This document shows positions 20,090 to 27,838 of a DNA stretch of 64,000 bases, piece after piece; within the stretch, counting starts at the first letter, position 1, and each line of letters opens with the position of its first letter. Source of the DNA: Norana najaformis (Eukaryota; Annelida; Clitellata; Crassiclitellata; Hormogastridae); contig OZ029916.1 of assembly GCA_964023275.1 (NCBI GenBank), positions 29,603,087 to 29,667,086 of the forward strand, written 5' to 3'. Below the pieces are notes generated by a model. It did no database searches. It saw only the letters and a list, made by a program, of their open reading frames with translations, and was not told the DNA's origin. Position numbers and translations under genes: made by a program.

Positions 20090-22886
20090 GCATTCTTCTT
20101 CTTCTTCGCATTCTTCTTCTTCGCATTCTTCCTCTTCTTCTTCATCTTAATTGAATTCTTCTTCTCGAACAGAATACTATTTAAGTCTACGATATGATCA
20201 GAAGCGACCATCGATTGATGTCCTTAGTGTTGTGCCTGTGGTTGCAGATGAGTTGCATGTACCTCTGGATCTGTGTGGAGCGGTGGCCAAGAGAGAGCTC
20301 GGCTACTGGCAGATCGACGATTGCCTCATCAAGGCCTGCTGCTGGACCAACTACAGCTCCTACCTGGACAACCTCAAGGCCCTGTCGGAATTCAAGGACA
20401 GCCGCGAGCGAGAAACGAAGGACACGGAGACACTAGCGACGCTCAGCGGATGGAAGAAGACGCAGATGGAACTTTGGATGATACTGGACCATCCTCATTC
20501 GTCGACACTAGCTATGGTAGTGTACCCTGTCGGAACTTTGATGAAACCTACTTGAACTGCGCTTACGTGTGCAATATTAATTAATCCATTAGGCATACAT
20601 TTAATTAAGATGCTTTTTTGGCCGTTTCAGCTGCATAGCCTCTATATCCTCTTCTGAGAGAATCCGTCGCTCTAAACAGAAAATTTACCTTTACAGTCTG
20701 TTTATAGTGCCTAGTGTTTTCTGTTGCCCGGTTTCAATGCACACCTTTGAACTTTGTAAGGGAATAGCCTCGAATTTTAGTTGCACTAGCCTATATTGCA
20801 TTGTGTAGAATGACTCTATGTCGCCGATTTTATACTCTGGAATTGACCAGACTTGCGGATAAACGCTGGTGCACCATCAATGCATGCCCCTTGTGCATTA
20901 TTATTGCAGCGCTATATAAGTTACCAGGTTAGGCTAGCTCAGACATATGAAGGTATATTTAATGCTACCATGAGCGATTTGATGTTACATGAGCGACCAT
21001 ATACGTCCATTCTGGGTCTGTCCGTTGTAGCCCAGAAGCAGTTTTGTAGGATGACTGAATTAATGATGCTCCTGTTCAGAACAATAGCTAAGAAATGGAA
21101 TATATGATGACGAGTTTAAGACTGAATATCTACGTATTTGGACGTTTATATAACTTCTGTTAGGAACCACTCGAAGGCAGCATTCATTTCTTCATTTCGC
21201 ACTCACACTACACGCCTCTTTGAAATGGATTTTATCCTCGTTTAGGCCATGGCTTCGATCTTGATTGGCCAGGCGATCCGTTCTTGATCAATGCGCTTTC
21301 TCGGCTGCTGGAAATAAAGTTTATAACTATCTCTCCCAGCATCTCTTTGTTCTGCTCAGCCTCTTATATCATTTCAGTCTCAACGCAAGACTTCCGTCTC
21401 CAGATGGCTTATGCTCCAAAGGCTGCCGTTCTATCTCAGTGGACTGACCCTCTTAAAGCTGGATATTGGTCTGCCTACGATATGGTGTTGATGCGCCATC
21501 GGTTTATGCCTTGTGCATTATACGAAGGCGCTATAGAAGTTGTTCATTATTAATTAATAACTGAAACTGGACTTCGACCGAAATCTGGAAACAATCGTCT
21601 ATGTTATGTGACTGCCGAATTTCCAGACATTAGCAGGCGGACATGTGTCGTAAAAATAATTCAAACTTGTTTAGTTATATTGTTATATTGACAGACACAG
21701 CGAAGCGTTTCAGATATACAAATTTAAACTACATTTAAAAATTCTAAAAGTTCTTATGATTTCGGTTGTGTTGTAGGCTTTTGCTGTGACATCCTTTGCA
21801 TTCGTGATGGCGTCCATCTGTGGCTTCTGCATGGAGACCGTGTCCTCCATGTACAGCGAACAGAACGTCACTCGCCAATGTTGGTGGGACGCGAAGGAGA
21901 AGGTCTCCATCATCTGGGTGTCCCGTCCGGTCCTCCAGAACCTCGACTACCTCTGCACGGCCTTCTTCACAGCCGAACTCACGCTGCGTCTGTTCGTCGC
22001 TCCGGAAAAGCGCCAGTTCTTCCGGAACGTTATGAACATCATCGACATACTGGCACTCCTTCCGCTCTACGTCCAGATCACCCTCGACATAGTTGACAAG
22101 CACAACTGCGTCAAGAACAGCAAGGCGGTCATCGAACTCATCTTCGTCCTGCGCATCATAAGGATCTTCCGGATCTTCCACCTCGTGCGGCACTACAGGG
22201 CGCTACAGATCCTCGTTCAGGCAATATCCGCCAGCATCCAAGAGCTGCTGATGCTCTTCATCTTCCTCCTGATCGGCACTCTGGTCTTCTCCACGCTAAT
22301 CTTCTACGCCGAAAGGAAGAGCACCTTCGACACCATGGACGGCCAGTTCGAGAACATTCCTGTTGGATTCTGGTGGAGCATCATCACCATGACGACCGTT
22401 GGTTACGGAGATATCTACCCCACCACCCCGATGGGACGTTTTATCGGGGCAACATGTGCCGTCTGCGGAGTGCTTCTAGTAGCTCTAACAATTCCAGTCA
22501 TTTCCAACAACTTTTCCCTGTTCTACGTCCACGTGCGAACCAGAGATAACATCGAAAAGAAGAAGCAGACGTTAGCTGCAGAGAAAGGCTACCTAGACCA
22601 AAAACTACCGGAGCAAGGCGATGCGGAATCAGATGACGAAGATGCAGGGTTCGTCAGTTTCTCCAAATGCAACGACAACAAGCCCAACAACAACTCGGTT
22701 CTCATCTGTCCTCTGGCTGACCTCGAGAGCACAACAATGACACTCAATAACGACGACGACTACGACGACTACGATTTTAAAAACGACACCGAAGGGATGT
22801 CCCCTAAAAGCCTCTGCGTCCATCTAGTCAATGACAACGTTGCCACCGACTGTTCGGTAAATCACAAATCGTACGACATAATCTAA
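4979..22886 (+). CDS. Voltage-gated K+ channel, Shaw/Kv3-like (three exons visible, 5' end outside or unseen)
   Basis: Joining 4979-5295, 20248-20516 and 21777-22886 gives at least 564 residues. Order: acidic Ser/Pro-rich lead; T1 tetramerisation domain (INVGG, FFDRHPGVFA, YYRT); the non-Shaker zinc site HX5CX20CC (His109, Cys115, Cys136-137); S1; S2 with F-T-A-E; S3 with NIID; S4; pore with TVGYGD at 402-407; S6; an acidic, Asn/Asp-rich cytoplasmic tail ending at TAA. The T1 zinc site excludes Shaker/Kv1. Tyr409 after the filter matches Kv2/Kv3-type pores, which are usually TEA-sensitive. Oddities: the S6 PXP motif reads T433-I-P435, and S4 has Phe at the R1 position and His330 at K5. The channel would sit in the plasma membrane as a tetramer carrying delayed-rectifier-type current; kinetics cannot be read from the sequence. 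No in-frame Met lies upstream in exon 1, so a further 5' exon is expected. Confidence 0.9.
5337..5480 (+). repeat. Interspersed repeat, family B, copy 1
   Basis: Contains TTTCTACAGCGCCCA, GGGAACCAGCTT and CAAAATCGATAGGCAG, and starts with GTAATC units. The same order recurs at 50520-50645 and 50795-50935. No ORF or tRNA head is seen. Confidence 0.7.
5905..6690 (+). pseudogene. Degenerate non-LTR retrotransposon RT C-terminus (CR1/jockey-like)
   Basis: Reading across several frames gives the familiar C-terminal LINE order: VRLQRDL, W-Q-L-L-F-N-T, M-H-V-E-H-N, K-D-I-R-L-I-E-W-V-Q-R-R-A, MTEGL, PYEEL and, near 6600, a W-N-S/L-like block before the stop. Stops at 6437 and about 6586 and several frameshifts make it dead. 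No catalytic YADD box is included. Clade is tentative. Confidence 0.65.
6824..6988. repeat. 18-bp minisatellite, about 9 units
   Basis: The unit GCATAGTAGTTATAGTAG repeats almost perfectly. Open reverse frames across it (YYNYYA and MPTITT repeats) are artefacts of an 18-bp period divisible by three. Confidence 0.95.
7455..7640 (+). repeat. Interspersed repeat, family C, copy 1
   Basis: Shares ATTAAGACACTT, CACATGACTGT, AACTGATCT, TTAAGACAGTTT and AATGTTGGCTGAACAGAGTC with 11478-11690. It is followed directly by SINE-B sequence. Confidence 0.7.
7655..7870 (+). mobile_element. tRNA-derived SINE, family B, decayed copy
   Basis: The B-box remnant GGTTCGCATTCC, GGGCTAGCATGGTCCGTGC, GATCTCACC and CGCTATAGAAAACCGTG match the full copy at 58120-58340 in the same order. 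Confidence 0.65.
7871..8514. other. Intronic spacer, no gene seen
   Basis: Unique-looking sequence, moderately GC-rich near 7890-8290. Frames on both strands are short and match no family I recognise. Confidence 0.5.
8515..8690. repeat. (TGTATR)n simple repeat
   Basis: TGTATATGTATGTGTACG-type units, purine/pyrimidine alternating throughout. Open frames across it are artefacts. Confidence 0.9.
9175..9225. repeat. (TA)n/TGTATA simple repeat
   Basis: Alternating TA with scattered G, flanked by CAGA-rich runs at 9108-9122 and 9229-9244. Confidence 0.9.
9245..10054. other. Intronic spacer, no gene seen
   Basis: Includes a CT-rich tract (9350-9440) and otherwise unremarkable AT-rich sequence. 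No exon signals are convincing. Confidence 0.5.
10055..10110. repeat. (ATGT)n microsatellite
   Basis: GTATGTATGTATGCATGTATG-type run. A (TG)n tract follows at about 10755-10772. The stretch between (10110-10740) holds only AT-rich sequence and a possible family-D (TATAGCGCC-type) fragment near 10640. Confidence 0.9.
11305..11475. repeat. (CATA)n microsatellite, interrupted
   Basis: CATACATACATA units with CACA interruptions. It lies immediately upstream of repeat family C copy 2. Confidence 0.95.
11478..11690 (+). repeat. Interspersed repeat, family C, copy 2
   Basis: Homologous to 7455-7640 in the same orientation, including ATTAAGACACTT, CACATGACTATCTAACTGATCT, GTTAAGACAGTTT and GACTGTTCC. 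Confidence 0.7.
11865..11970 (+). repeat. High-copy interspersed repeat, family D (TATAGCGCC type)
   Basis: Has the family signature: CTTCTATATCGCC, a short gap, ATGCACAAGGCATCAACCGATGGCGCACC and a CCGAAATC block. Related pieces lie at 13545, 14073, 20860 (-), 21485 (-), 39650, 43505 and 47770. Confidence 0.65.
11971..12589. other. Intronic spacer, no gene seen
   Basis: GC-richer stretch at 12000-12440. Frames there are under 95 codons and match nothing I know. A (TCTA)n patch lies at 12520-12550. Confidence 0.5.
12590..12740 (+). mobile_element. tRNA-derived SINE head, family E
   Basis: GGTAACCGACTGGTTGAACGC fits a degenerate A box and CAGGTTTGAATC a B box 35-40 bp later. The body runs GAGACGGTTATTGTG and CTTGAGCAAGTC. 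It ends near a (GTA)n run. Confidence 0.6.
12768..13085. repeat. Composite simple repeats: (GTA/GTT)n then (CT)n and (CCCT)n
   Basis: GTAGTAGCAGTAG and TGTTGTTGC runs (12768-12950) are followed, after 30 bp, by CTCTCT and CCTCCCTC runs (12980-13085). Asp/Thr- and Ser/Leu-repeat frames across them are artefacts. Confidence 0.9.
13545..13700 (+). repeat. Interspersed repeat, family D, copy
   Basis: TGACTTTTATAGCGCCGTTATC, AAGGCATCAATGG, GGTCGAAATCCAG. It is the clearest TATAGCGCC-headed copy. Confidence 0.65.
13701..14621. other. Intronic spacer with a further family D fragment
   Basis: 14073-14200 carries AAGGCATCAATAATCG and GGCCGAAATGC of family D. There is a short (CAG)n at 14217-14240. 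No gene is seen. Confidence 0.5.
14622..14874 (-). mobile_element. LINE 3' end with (GAT)n tail, interrupted by transposon copy 2
   Basis: Minus strand: MEGTNKRGRPHREWVDD, then ...KRASDTYGH, stop, about 20 bases, then roughly 26 GAT/ATG units (14622-14703, ATC on the plus strand). It is the same family as 3960-4272. The upstream part of this copy is found beyond the inserted transposon at 17499-17560. The microsatellite is best read as the LINE's own tail, expanded. Confidence 0.85.
15191..16893 (-). pseudogene. Putative transposase, copy 2, one-base frameshift
   Basis: The frame from 16893 down to 15427 gives 488 residues homologous along their length to the protein at 1798-3489: N-terminal CYICG, VGDQDKQWAPH, CYFC, core LFIDSS, CVDLKMV with CFLC. 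Homology then moves to the frame 15430-15191, which carries SEEQGERFHQD and the C-terminus. Comparing the copies puts a one-base loss near 15446-15452. Note that the copy-1 CGDL and EHGE become CVDL and EQGE here, while the three acidic positions stay. The product would be truncated before the last acidic residue and is presumably inactive. Confidence 0.85.
17048..17080 (-). promoter_or_regulatory. Transposon copy 2 promoter: TATA box and palindrome
   Basis: On the minus strand CCTATATAAAC (17058-17048) lies about 155 bp upstream of the ORF start and is preceded by the near-palindrome TGCTGAAGTCAGCA (17080-17067). Layout mirrors copy 1, where TGACGTCAGCAG precedes TATATAAA. Confidence 0.5.
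17499..17560 (-). mobile_element. Upstream part of the LINE interrupted by transposon copy 2
   Basis: Minus-strand translation reads KICRMKDDRNIKTLMFGI and runs, once one TTA is counted, straight into MEGTNKRGRP at 14871. This matches HICRMDDSRILKTIVFGRM in the LINE at 3960-4272. Further upstream the similarity fades through a frameshift. Confidence 0.85.
17854..17892. repeat. (TA)n microsatellite
   Basis: Near-perfect TA run. Confidence 0.95.
17946..17993 (+). repeat. 48-bp direct repeat, left copy
   Basis: TTCTTCTCGAACAGAATACT... ending GATTAGAAGCG. It agrees with 20159-20206 at 46 of 48 positions by eye. The copies are 2.2 kb apart. Confidence 0.85.
17994..19654. other. Intronic spacer, no gene seen
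   Basis: Mostly unique-looking sequence. A hairpin-type AGCGCCTCTTAGGAATCTCTC fragment lies near 18400. The GC-richer part at 18830-19470 has no frame with exon signals that I trust. Confidence 0.5.
19655..19866 (+). mobile_element. tRNA-derived SINE, family A, copy 2
   Basis: A decayed B box (TTTTCAAATCGACG), CCAGGGCAGATATTTGTTTCGAGAT, then GAAGATCAGATGGCGAAGG, GCCCTCATATGCCGAGGC, CCATGGCTGCCTCTCGAGA and GGCTTAAGGGACT match the full copy at 61345-61626. It runs directly into (CTT)n. Confidence 0.8.
19867..20148. repeat. (CTT)n tract, SINE tail expanded
   Basis: About 280 bp of CTT with CCT, CTTTTT and CGCATT interruptions. It starts exactly where the SINE-A body ends. Phe-, Ser- and Lys-rich frames in it are artefacts. 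A pure homopurine/homopyrimidine run of this length can form triplex DNA. Confidence 0.95.
20159..20206 (+). repeat. 48-bp direct repeat, right copy, upstream of exon 2 acceptor
   Basis: Near-identical to 17946-17993 and ending 41 bp before the splice acceptor of the next channel exon. It may overlap the branch-point region. Confidence 0.85.
20248..20516 (+). CDS. K+ channel exon: second half of T1 and linker to S1
   Basis: Acceptor TGCAG at 20243-20247, donor ATG|GTAGTG at 20516/20517 (phase 0). It encodes ELHVPLDLC, GYWQIDD, KACCWTNY and a charged linker ending HSSTLAM. His109, Cys115, Cys136 and Cys137 form the HX5CX20CC site that binds zinc between T1 subunits in non-Shaker Kv channels. 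Confidence 0.92.
20517..21776. other. Intron 2 of the K+ channel gene
   Basis: It contains two minus-oriented family D repeats (20850-20930 and 21480-21545), seen as GGTGCACCATCAATGCATGCC, CCTTGTGCATTAT and GGCGCTATAGAAG. Remaining sequence is AT-rich without a recognisable exon. Confidence 0.75.
21777..22886 (+). CDS. K+ channel exon: S1 to C-terminus
   Basis: Acceptor TTGTAG at 21771-21776, phase 0, then AFAVTSFAFVMAS (S1). S2 carries FFTAELTLR with Phe and Glu of the charge-transfer centre. S3 has MNIIDILALLP, and S4 reads VLRIIRIFRIFHLVRHYR. The pore has FWWSIITMTTVGYGD and S6 ends LVALTIPVISNNF. About 110 tail residues contain KKKQ and acidic Asp/Asn runs, then TAA at 22884. The strong C/G third-position bias contrasts with the flanks. 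The last residues D-I-I could be a weak PDZ-type end, which is speculative. Confidence 0.93.
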   Translation, partial: AFAVTSFAFVMASICGFCMETVSSMYSEQNVTRQCWWDAKEKVSIIWVSRPVLQNLDYLCTAFFTAELTLRLFVAPEKRQFFRNVMNIIDILALLPLYVQITLDIVDKHNCVKNSKAVIELIFVLRIIRIFRIFHLVRHYRALQILVQAISASIQELLMLFIFLLIGTLVFSTLIFYAERKSTFDTMDGQFENIPVGFWWSIITMTTVGYGDIYPTTPMGRFIGATCAVCGVLLVALTIPVISNNFSLFYVHVRTRDNIEKKKQTLAAEKGYLDQKLPEQGDAESDDEDAGFVSFSKCNDNKPNNNSVLICPLADLESTTMTLNNDDDYDDYDFKNDTEGMSPKSLCVHLVNDNVATDCSVNHKSYDII

Positions 22887-22898
22887 CAAGCAAATCGC

Positions 22899-23019
22899 TA
22901 ATATTCACTCGGCCATTGCCTGATCTTCACGTGGCCATCACGTGATTATCGCGCGACCATGGCGTGAGCTTCGCACGGTGATTGCGTGACCATAACTTGA
23001 TTGTCACGAGGCCAATGCG
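22899..23019. repeat. 11-bp tandem array just after the channel stop codon
   Basis: From 22910, ten consecutive 11-mers (such as TGATCTTCACG, TGGCCATCACG, TGATTATCGCG, CGACCATGGCG) keep register without a gap. Consensus about TGRYYATCRCG. It starts 13-24 bp after the stop, so it is probably in the 3' UTR. It includes CACGTG and CATG palindromes. Confidence 0.8.
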
Positions 23020-26000
23020 TAGTTGTTAGCCGAGGTTTGCAAAAGAACGCGTCACTTCTCGTGTTATTATAAACGTGCGATATTCCAGTGTGGCCTATAT
23101 TCGTAATCGTCAAGATCGCAGTTTCATTTTACAAAACATAAGCACACGATTTATGCTAAACAAGTTTGGTGATAGTATTCTTTCTCACATAACTGTCGCT
23201 TTATTGTCGACGCTTCAACTAATACGATTCCATGCTATTTTTTCATGGAGCACGCGTCGTTTCATTTCAATTGCCAAGAATGGTCGTCGAGGCCATGTCC
23301 AACGCCACGCGTATTTGTGAAAGCTAATGTGCAACTGTCAACCTTTTCTATTTCTGGTTACAAGCCACGTTATCATTATGTTCCCGTCGATGTAACCCGT
23401 CCACGCACGTTTTCATTTGTGACCGTTCGGTCATGGACTCGATGAGGAATCGCCAATTTCCCTCAGGGCCACTTGCGCTATAATATTCTTGGACGCAAGC
23501 AGGTTGCTCGTATTGTCTCAAAGGACACAGTTACGTAGTTGATATAAACCGTTTTGACCAGAGTGCAAGGCCATGGCCTGGATACCCCTGGACTGATGGA
23601 TGAATATGACACGTATTCCCACATTAGAGACTATTTTATGGACTAACTTCACATCCATGATTGAACAAAGCAGCTTATAGTGAGCCCCATATCCCGTTCG
23701 ATCGTGTCTCAATCACATTCCTTTCTGTGGCGTCGTAATTAATTGAAGGGGCGCAGCTTTCCCCTTCTCACCTTCCACTCGTATAAATTAGCTGAGCTAT
23801 TATGCACACTTTCTATGTACACATGTTATGCATCTAGACATTTAATATATCGCCTTTTATGTACTCACAACATTGCTGCACGAATCTGTAGTAGGCCTAT
23901 ATTATTTTTACAGTAACAAAGCATACGTAAATAAGCAGTAATTACTACTATTAGCAGTTAGCGCTGCATACAGGATTGCAAGAGGACGTAACCGTTTGTG
24001 TCTCCTCAACCTAAACGTTTGGTAGGACTTGTCCCTCTCTTCCACAGGGATAAACACCCTCTCTCGACACTGTTCTCTTGTTTCAAATTACACCGACAGA
24101 TAAGAAATGAATCCTAGGTCAGAATGATGTAGGTCTATACGCCAATGCTACAAGTTGCACAGCGTTCATTTCAAAGAATTGACCACACTATCGTTGAATC
24201 ACACCACACGTGAAAGTACCTGTGGTGTAATCCAACTATTGCCCTCCATTTGGCCACTCCATCACAAAGAAAAACACCTCAGTATCATTTAGGTAAAGTC
24301 ATGTAAAGCAGTGAAGGCAGTGACACAAAAGTATATGATTCAATGGTCGTGGTTAATCACATACAAGGGCCCATGACGCTGGAGTGACGATGCCTTGGTC
24401 TTAAATTTGAACACAAAATGTACAGATGCACTAAATCAAACAAGACAAAGCAGGAAGCGTATGGTCAATTCATGAAAAATCAGCCTGTACGTTGTGCAAA
24501 AGTTCAATTGTTATTTGGAAATAGTTATCAGAAAACAATTAATGTTGTCTTTATGGTATTTGTAAATATGTTGCTCGATTTCTGGAACATTATCTATGCA
24601 TATTTTCTCCTACTTCTCTGAATTTATTTGTACAGTATTTGCTCATCCACTTCATGTCCGTTTAATCGGCATAATTTTAATTTAAAACTCAACAAAATCT
24701 GAATTGGAAAAGTAAAGAAAATCAGGCTTGGAAACTGGCTAATGCAAGATTGTGAACATACTGTTATTGCAAGAATGAGATATGATGACCAAGTCTTATT
24801 TGTGCCTGTAAATATGCCACTGCATATCCTGGATATTATTCATGTGTAATTTCTCGTCTTTCTGTCAGCTCGTCATTTTCAATTGTTCAATTGCTCATCT
24901 ATTTGACGTCCATTTTATCTGCATGTTTTTCATTAAAACTTGAAAAATACAATATAACATTTCTTCTGCTTTTCAGATTTCAGGCAAGGGTGGCCTTGGG
25001 TGAGTTTTGGTTTTTAGCAACCATTCATGGGTCGATTTCTGGTGCTGTTCAACTGGTTTTCTGCATTGTGGAAACTGTTGTCACTACGACCAATTCACAG
25101 AAACCGGAGCAGGGTAAAAGCCAAGCAGTCACTATAGAAAAACGTGTACAGTGTACATTTACATTAATTGCAACTGTTCAAGCAACTGTTGCAGTGCACC
25201 CTTGCTCTCTTAAATATAACCGTAAATAATAACAATATAAATATATGCTTCATCTTGGTCCTGAGCAGCAGTAAATTTGTAAAGGAGCAAGATAATAATA
25301 ATACTAATATGCTTTACCTTCAATTATAATATACATCTTTATTTTTCATTAATAATAATATACTTCATCTTCAAGATAATAATTACAATAATAATAATAT
25401 ATTACCTTTCTCCTGTACGAAGTTCATGCTCAAAAGGGATTGTAAGTACCTCAGTTAATATTTATAATACTAATAATAATTGGAAACTGGACAAACCTTG
25501 TGTTGAAGTGCAGGCATTTTCATCAATGCTGGACTTAGCAAATAACAGCCACTTAAACACAAATAAGCTTCTCAACATTTTCCCATTCCCTTTTTATAAT
25601 GACTTCTTTGGTAATATTTAATGATAGAAATACTAATAATAGCAATTAATGCTGTGTTAAGAATATGAGTTTTCATGACAATTCTTACCTAAACAAATGA
25701 CTTCCAACCTAAACAAATGACTTCCAAGGTGCCGCTGTCTTAAGGGACTATGCGCAAGGTCCACTTGCAAGGCATCAGACCAGTAAACACACAATACAAA
25801 GCTATCAAACAGGAGCACAGAAAATGCAAATACCATCTGCTGTGGACACACAATCACAAAGTCATTCCAGAACATGAAAACGTTTGGAGAAACCGGTCAA
25901 GAACAGCAACAGTTAGCTTGGAAAATGGAAGAATAGCTGGATATGAAAACAAACGCACTGCATTCAGCGCCAAATCAGGATAGCAGCAGTTGACATCCCA

Positions 26001-27446
26001 GAAGCCAGTCACACACTCAAAACCTCTACAAAAACTTACCTGATTCTGCCTTCCTTGCCATTGCACTCCATAAAACAGCCCCCCTTTTCCTCTTTCATTT
26101 CCAATCCTGATCCACAACTGCAGCTAACGCATTCTTTGCCTTAACAGTTTCTGCATTTAACCGAGTGTATGTGAAATCAACCAAGAAGAGTAATTTTCAA
26201 ACTGATTTGAATGTGTAGTCGTCACTGGCCACGAGACTTGAACAGTTTAGAGGGTCAGATGCATAGGTTATAACAATCAAAGAATTTTGAAATACATGTA
26301 CATAAACAATGCAAGAGAGATTCAAAGTATTGTAAAAGTGCTTGTGTCTTGCAGTGGACAGCATGATAATGATGAACTTTGAAAATAACGTGATTGTAAC
26401 ACCAATAAAACAGGATACTGGAAGTTCAAATTTAAGTGAAATTAAGTAATATTATGGCATACAGAAACCTTTCCAAGTATTCTATTTCATTAAAGCCAGC
26501 CTGATCTCTTGTCTAGTTTGATATACTTGAAAACAGTAAACACGTCGGCAAACAGCGCAAACATTTATTGATTGAATATTGATTGCAAGCTGCTTCTAAT
26601 AAGAAATCAGTGAACTGAAAGAGCCAAGCAGCCAACCGATCAGATACAACTGTAACCAGCAGTGGACTAACAAAGGAACCAAGGGCAAACACAGTCGAGA
26701 CAATGAATCGCTGAAAAATCTAATTTTTGTGTTTTAACCATACCCACAGAGCGTTCATGCATAGAGGCAATAATTACAAAAAGTTAGGAAAATCTTATTA
26801 AACCGACTCAGTATTTTAATTTCCACAGACATACACAAGATCTACTCAGCTTCTGCCTCACCAGCCACAGCAAGCTTTTTCAGCAGACAACAGCTTGGAT
26901 TTACAACTGCAGAAAACAAACAACAAAAATTTCACAAGCCAATAATCAGGATAAGCTTAGAAATCCAAGAAACGAGATACTCTGTTCAGCAATGCCACAG
27001 TGCAATTGCAAGACATCTATTGAGATAGACTCATAAAAAGTATTTTTGGCAATCGTGTAATCAATCTTGACCAGGGCAATTTCGTAGACCTCGTGATTCT
27101 GGAGATTTTCTCAATACTGTTCGTGCATAAAGCTAGAGTTAGATGTCAGTCTGCAGTTGCACATTCACCTTATCTATGTTTGCATCACTACGAATCAATC
27201 AAAATCAACAGGAAAGACCACAGATACGATTTTGAAGGTTGTACGAGTGATGTCAATGAACTGACAGTACTCTAAGCAAGACGTAAGAAATGGCGAGAAG
27301 AGCAATGCAAACTATCACTAGATGACAGGTCTGTTCCGATACCAAGCATCATCAGTCCGTATGAACAAAGATTACAAAGGATATTAAGTGGAACAACGCA
27401 AGTTAAGACAGAATTACAGTCGCCGTGGAGATCGTTTGTTGGCCAG
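23020..27446. other. Gap between convergent genes
   Basis: This holds the channel 3' UTR/downstream region and the caprin 3' UTR; neither poly(A) site is obvious. Contents: a diverged tandem duplication (24560-24720 and 24808-24960), an AAT-rich tract (25280-25400), a 22-bp tandem pair at 25685-25732, and a SINE-B 3' end fragment at 25128-25165 (CACTATAGAAAAACGTGTAC). No coding exon is recognised. Confidence 0.6.
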
Positions 27447-27565
27447 CTACGCGTGGGTGGCCTGTTCATGGCTGGACTGTTGACTGTTGTTGCGGCTGAA
27501 TCCTCTACTCCCACCACTGCCACGCATGCCACTGTTTCCACCACGTGGCGGTCCACCACGCATAC
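27447..27565 (-). CDS. caprin: Caprin exon 12 (last): RGG tail and stop
   Basis: Acceptor TTAG before 27565, phase 1 in. It encodes MRGGPPRGG, SGMRGSGGSRGFS and ends ATHA before TAG (27449-27447). Arg-Gly motifs of this kind bind RNA and are arginine-methylation sites. Confidence 0.92.
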
Positions 27566-27797
27566 CTAATGAACACATTGGTATGGTCATGAGGAACAAA
27601 GAAACAGCTGAAATGGTCATTTGAAAGACTCATCTGGATTGCCAAATTAAGTATCTGTAACTGCAACTGTTACATAACATTTGTACAACAGCCGTTTTAG
27701 TCCATCCTTCCATCCAGTAATCCATCCACATGCCCATCCACCCACACCCTCCCTATCTTACGCCACACTTCAAGAAGTCCAATACATACATACATAA

Positions 27798-27838
<41 letters not shown>

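Larger units (their letters stand above)
5296..20247. other. Intron 1 of the K+ channel gene (14,952 bp)
   Basis: The intron splits the T1 domain between YYRT and the zinc-binding histidine. It is filled with repeats listed separately, including transposon copy 2. I found no alternative exon with convincing splice sites. Frames in 12180-12460 and 18850-19330 are short and match nothing I know. Confidence 0.85.

Noticed and set aside
19665..20211. Ser-, Phe-, Lys- and Arg-rich frames on both strands
   Set aside because: All arise from the (CTT)n tract.
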